Shown here piece by piece: positions 60,537 through 64,000 of a stretch of DNA of 64,000 bases. Position 1 is the stretch's first letter. Every line of letters begins with the position of its first letter. This DNA comes from Bacteroidota bacterium (GTDB lineage: Bacteria > Bacteroidota > Bacteroidia > NS11-12g > UBA955): assembly GCA_030682255.1 (NCBI GenBank), contig JAUXOK010000027.1, positions 1-64,000 of the forward strand. The letters run 5' to 3'. Position numbers and translations under genes: made by a program. The notes under the pieces are model-generated. The model ran no database searches, had not been told where the DNA came from, and was given only the letters and a program-made list of their open reading frames with translations.

Positions 60537-61241
60537 TTATATTCTAGATAATAAGTTTATTGCAGCAATAAGTCCAGCTGTTTCGGTTCTTAATCTATAA
60601 TCGCCTAATGAAATTGGAATGGCTTGATTTGCTTTTGCTATTTGAATTTCTTCTATTGAGAAATCACCTTCAGGACCAATAAATACTTCATATTTAAAGT
60701 CTTTTTCTAAAGCAAGTTGTTTGATGTCGATTTTATTTTCATCTACTTCGCAATGAGCTATTAATTTAATTGTATTTTTGCTATTGTTGCTGATACAATT
60801 ATTAAATTTTTGAATAGGGTGAATGATTGGTAAATAGAACCTCAAACTTTGTTTCATGGCAGATAATGCAATTTTCTCTAGCCTTTGAATGTTGATTTTG
60901 TTTCTTTCAGAATGTTGCGTTTCAATAAACGAAATTTCATACAACCCAAGTTCTACCAATTTTTCAAATAGCCATTCTATTCTGTCCATCTGTTTGGTTG
61001 GTGAAATGAATAAATGTACATTAGAATTAGAGCCTAATGCTTTTGTTTCTTTTGAAATAATATTAGCCGAAGCTTCTTTTTTTGACAAACTTATTAGTTC
61101 GCAAGTATAAAGATTGCCTTTGCCATCTGTTGAATGTATGGTATCGCCAATGTTTTTTCTTAAAACTGTTAAATGTCTTAATTCTTCGTCTCGAAAAACA
61201 ATTTGTTGATTGTCTATATCAATTGAATAAAATAATTGCAA
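60537..61241 (-). CDS. rsmE: 16S rRNA m3U1498 methyltransferase
   Basis: A 234-residue SPOUT methyltransferase of RsmE type: N-terminal PUA-like domain (EELRHLTVLRKNIGDTIHST), the LVELGLYEISFIETQHSERN segment (about residues 92-111), SAMKQSLRFYLPIIHPI (about 124-140), and the knotted SAM site FIGPEGDFSIEEI (about 182-194) with SLGDYRLRTETAGLIAAI (about 207-224). It methylates uridine 1498 of 16S rRNA. It lies 19 bp downstream of yidC in the same direction. Length is normal. Confidence 0.93.
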   Translation of the reverse strand: MQLFYSIDIDNQQIVFRDEELRHLTVLRKNIGDTIHSTDGKGNLYTCELISLSKKEASANIISKETKALGSNSNVHLFISPTKQMDRIEWLFEKLVELGLYEISFIETQHSERNKINIQRLEKIALSAMKQSLRFYLPIIHPIQKFNNCISNNSKNTIKLIAHCEVDENKIDIKQLALEKDFKYEVFIGPEGDFSIEEIQIAKANQAIPISLGDYRLRTETAGLIAAINLLSRI

Positions 61242-61260
61242 ACAGCTGAATGTTGTTTTT

Positions 61261-63093
61261 TTACTTTTTCTTATTCAATCCTTTTGCTTTAGCCATTTCT
61301 TCTAGCCTTTGTTGAAAAGCAGATTTTTTGTCATCACCCTTTCTGTTTTTAGCTTCATGAATTTGAGATTTTAATTTTTCTTCGTCTACAAAGAATTTAA
61401 TAGCCCATTGCTGTGTAAAGGTGATGATGTTACTCAAGAAATAATAATAGGTTAATGCCGCAGCATATTTGTTAAAAAAACCTAAGAAAAGTATTGGCAT
61501 CAGGTAGCTGATGTATTTCATTTGTTCGTTCATGCCACCAGTTACTTGGTTGTTCATTCTGGTATAAATCAAAGTAGAAATGGTCATCAACAACGTAAAC
61601 AAACTCACATGGTCGCCATAAATTGAATCTATGATTGGTAATTTTCCAAAGTTCCAAATGGAATCATAAATGGATAAATCATCTGCCCAAAGAAATGCTT
61701 GTTGCCTAAACTCAAAAGCGGATGGCACAAATTGAAACACTGCCACCAAAATTGGCATTTGCAACAACATGGGCAAACATCCACCTAATGGACTAACTCC
61801 AGCTTTTTTATAAAGTTTTAAGTTTTCCATTTGAATGGTTTGCATATCATCTTTGTGTTTTTCTTTGATTTCGTCCATTTCTGGTTTCAACAATCTCATC
61901 TTAGCTGTAGATTTATAAGATTTGAATACCAATGGCAACAACAATGTTTTGATGATAAGCGTAAGGAATAAAATAACGATTCCATAATTACTAATGTAAT
62001 TTTGCAAAAACGTAAAAATCGGGATAATCATATATCGGTTTATCCAACCAAAAATACCCCAACCTAGAGGAATGATTTTATCTAATCCAATGTCTTGTTT
62101 TTTTAATGTTTGATAATCATTTGGACCAAAATAAAACTTTAAATTGATGGTTTGAGAAGGAACAGCCTTGATGCCTAAATCCAACGCAACCGACATGTTT
62201 TTAACAGTGCTGTCGCTATTTGCTGCTGCTGTTGTTAATGCACTGCCTTTTAGAAAATTATTTTCGTGGATAATGGTGGTGTTAAAAAACTGTTGTTTAA
62301 AACTTACCCATTGAACATCATGTTCTAAAACCAATGTTTTCTCTTTGCTTTCACTGATAAAATCTGCTTTGTCATCCAAAGGTTTGTAATACAAAGTTGT
62401 CAGTATTTTTTCTTTCTCAACATCGCGTTCTTGTAAAGGAACTTCGTTTTGAAAATGGTATTTAAAAGCCGTGTTGGGTTGAAGAATACCATTGATACCT
62501 TCTAATTGAATGGTTTTTTCTAAATTAAAGCCTTCAGGACTCAAAGTATAAGTACAAACAATGCTGGCATTATTAGCGCCCTGCATGGTATATGAAATCT
62601 GTTGTTTAGATTGATTAGATTTCGACCAATAAAATTCGTTGGTTTTGATATGAGAATTGCCTGTGTAATATTCAAAATATTCATCACTGTGGTGTTCACC
62701 TATCAATAACAAAGCTTTTCTGCTGTCTGTTTTATGATTTTTAAGTTGAACTTGTTTGATTTTTCCACCTTTGTTAGAAAATGTAATTTTTAGTTCATTG
62801 TTTTCTAAAACAGATTCTTCTTCCTCGCCAATCATTTGTGTGGCTAACCCGCCAAATTTAGCTTTTAAAGCAGCAGTATCAGTTTTTAATAATTGAACTA
62901 AACTATCCTTTTGTAAATTCTTTTGCTTTGCTAAAAGTGCTTCATTTTCTTTTTCAGCAAGTTGAGCATTTTGAATAGAGTCAGCGTAACGTTTTTGAAT
63001 AGCGAGTTCTTTTTCGCTGGGTTGATTGATGAAGAAATAGCCGATTAAGAGAACAAATATTAATCCAAGGCCTATGACAGAATTGCGATCCAT
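61261..63093 (-). CDS. yidC: Membrane protein insertase YidC
   Basis: A 610-residue protein with an N-terminal membrane helix (residues 5-23), a large periplasmic beta domain (about 60-340), and the conserved insertase core: YGIVILFLTLIIKTLLLPLVFKSYKSTAKMRLL, read in parts at about 371-400, and LGGCLPMLLQMPILVAVFQF (about 436-455). Three further membrane helices and a basic C-terminal tail (KKKSAFQQRLEEMAKAKGLNKKK-type) follow. It inserts and folds inner-membrane proteins with or without Sec. Length is normal for Bacteroidota. Confidence 0.96.
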   Translation of the reverse strand: MDRNSVIGLGLIFVLLIGYFFINQPSEKELAIQKRYADSIQNAQLAEKENEALLAKQKNLQKDSLVQLLKTDTAALKAKFGGLATQMIGEEEESVLENNELKITFSNKGGKIKQVQLKNHKTDSRKALLLIGEHHSDEYFEYYTGNSHIKTNEFYWSKSNQSKQQISYTMQGANNASIVCTYTLSPEGFNLEKTIQLEGINGILQPNTAFKYHFQNEVPLQERDVEKEKILTTLYYKPLDDKADFISESKEKTLVLEHDVQWVSFKQQFFNTTIIHENNFLKGSALTTAAANSDSTVKNMSVALDLGIKAVPSQTINLKFYFGPNDYQTLKKQDIGLDKIIPLGWGIFGWINRYMIIPIFTFLQNYISNYGIVILFLTLIIKTLLLPLVFKSYKSTAKMRLLKPEMDEIKEKHKDDMQTIQMENLKLYKKAGVSPLGGCLPMLLQMPILVAVFQFVPSAFEFRQQAFLWADDLSIYDSIWNFGKLPIIDSIYGDHVSLFTLLMTISTLIYTRMNNQVTGGMNEQMKYISYLMPILFLGFFNKYAAALTYYYFLSNIITFTQQWAIKFFVDEEKLKSQIHEAKNRKGDDKKSAFQQRLEEMAKAKGLNKKK

Positions 63094-63113
63094 TGATGAT
63101 TATTTAAGGGGTG

Positions 63114-63121
63114 CAAAGTTA
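63114..63121 (-). promoter_or_regulatory. yidC promoter -7 box
   Basis: On the minus strand TAACTTTG fits TAnnTTTG exactly, 21 bp before the ATG at 63093. Confidence 0.6.
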
Positions 63122-63188
63122 TTGTTTTACTTCAAATATTTTTATGTTTACATAATATTTCAGATTAAAATTCGTTAATATTGAAAAT

Positions 63189-64000
63189 ATGATAAAATAT
63201 CTACTGTTAAAGGTATTATTCTTACTAACAATTATTCAAATATATGCTCAAACTAATTGTGTGTTTAATAAAGATGAGCATTGCATTGCGAAAGGTAAAT
63301 TAAAAACAATAAAAGTAAAATCTAGCTATGGAACTAAATATACGAATCAAATTAGGGTTGGTAAATGGCAATTTTTTAACGAAGAAGGTTTATTGGTAGC
63401 TGAGGGTTCATACATAGAAAAGGATAATGCATCTTATAAACAAGGTGAATGGTTGTATTACAATCAAGATAATCTAATTATAATTAAACGAGAATTTAAC
63501 CTTGATAAAATTGTGAAAACGCAGTATTTAGATACTGGTACTTATATTTATCAAACAGATACCATACACGTTATCAATGATGATAAAGGGGGATATAAAG
63601 TCAAAGAATCTAAAGGAAATATCAAAATCACTTATACATCTGTCCAGAATAAAGTAATCGAGGGCACTCCACTTGTCAAATCAAATGTTACAAACGCTTA
63701 TCGAGAAATGCCGATTTATGATTCAGTGAGCGATTCTGTATTAATCCAAACCTATTCCAATATCAATAATTTACTTAATGTCGAGCCATGGCAAGTAGAT
63801 AATCATTTAAATTTAATTCAAAATGGCGATTTTGAATTGATGCGTGATAAAATGAAGCCTAATCATGTTACATCTATCAAACCAATGAATGATGATTTTG
63901 CTAAGTTTTGGGGAAGTGCCAATGAAACGCCTGATATTTTTAAAAGTTTCAATAATTGTTTTGTTGGTTTTAGAGTTTTTGGGGTGAATTATGAAGTGTT
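63189..64000 (+). CDS. Secreted OmpA-like/MORN-type protein, 3' end beyond the window
   Basis: An open frame from the ATG at 63189 runs to the window edge without a stop (at least 270 residues). It starts with a signal peptide (MIKYLLLKVLFLLTIIQIYA, then QTN). Residues about 45-105 have MORN-like turns (RVGKWQFFNEEGLLVAEGSY, QGEWLYYNQDN). From about 205 a lectin-like segment starts (NHLNLIQNGDFELM ... FNNCFVGFRVFG), the pattern found ahead of OmpA domains in Bacteroidota surface proteins. Function unknown; whether an OmpA domain follows cannot be seen. Confidence 0.75.
   Translation, partial: MIKYLLLKVLFLLTIIQIYAQTNCVFNKDEHCIAKGKLKTIKVKSSYGTKYTNQIRVGKWQFFNEEGLLVAEGSYIEKDNASYKQGEWLYYNQDNLIIIKREFNLDKIVKTQYLDTGTYIYQTDTIHVINDDKGGYKVKESKGNIKITYTSVQNKVIEGTPLVKSNVTNAYREMPIYDSVSDSVLIQTYSNINNLLNVEPWQVDNHLNLIQNGDFELMRDKMKPNHVTSIKPMNDDFAKFWGSANETPDIFKSFNNCFVGFRVFGVNYEV

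Overview
The window is AT-rich DNA from a member of the Bacteroidota. Several independent signs agree: type IX secretion C-terminal sorting domains on five proteins, promoters with a TAnnTTTG -7 box, DUF2490 and beta-barrel outer-membrane proteins, and Bacteroidota-like versions of PyrG, FabI, RsmE and YidC. The window has two parts.

Part one (1 to about 49,110) is a gene-cassette array. Seventeen repeats of about 85-310 bp (attC-1 to attC-17) plus two decayed ones (attC-18, attC-19) separate 18 cassettes, nearly all genes being on the + strand. Each repeat has the layout of an integron attC site: an R'' box ending in AAC, two imperfectly complementary arms around a variable loop, and an R' box AAACGTT-RNNN. 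The first 7-14 bases of each cassette are complementary to the R'' box at its own 3' end, not to its neighbour's. This is expected only if each cassette was once a circle carrying one attC. I checked this for 16 of the cassettes; 14 are clear. No integrase gene is in the window; in a standard layout it would lie left of position 1.

The cassettes are unusual in size. Cassette 1 (139-9144, 9.0 kb) holds an XRE regulator, a type III-like Res and Mod pair, an inactive-looking Argonaute and a SIR2 NADase. Cassette 8 (19628-30117, 10.5 kb) holds an XRE regulator, a type IIG R-M enzyme, a second methylase, WYL, KTSC and WYL-like small proteins, a RloC/PrrC-like ATPase, a PD-(D/E)XK nuclease and an AbiV-like protein. 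Both are bracketed internally by pairs of a second, covarying hairpin repeat. Cassette 4 is a complete XRE, C5-methylase, NgoPII-type R-M system. Cassette 5 carries a broken gene followed by two peptidoglycan-hydrolase effector and immunity pairs. Cassette 10 is an AbiD/F-type abortive infection gene with a probable upstream small RNA. The remaining cassettes carry secreted, membrane, outer-membrane, Crp-family, polysaccharide-synthesis and MFS-rhodanese genes. The three XRE genes share a palindromic operator (TTGACA-n-TGTCAA type) fused to their -7 box.

Part two (about 49,195 to 64,000) is ordinary core chromosome: a lipoprotein, a MITE, fabI, two T9SS-secreted proteins, an M1 aminopeptidase, a DinB-like protein, pyrG, an arginase-family gene, rsmE, yidC and a partial OmpA-like secreted protein. 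The array therefore ends at its decayed distal side next to housekeeping genes. Strongest candidates for new biology are the array itself with its giant defence cassettes, the hairpin pairs around them, the Argonaute-SIR2-R-M combination, and the effector cassette with a shared N-terminal leader.
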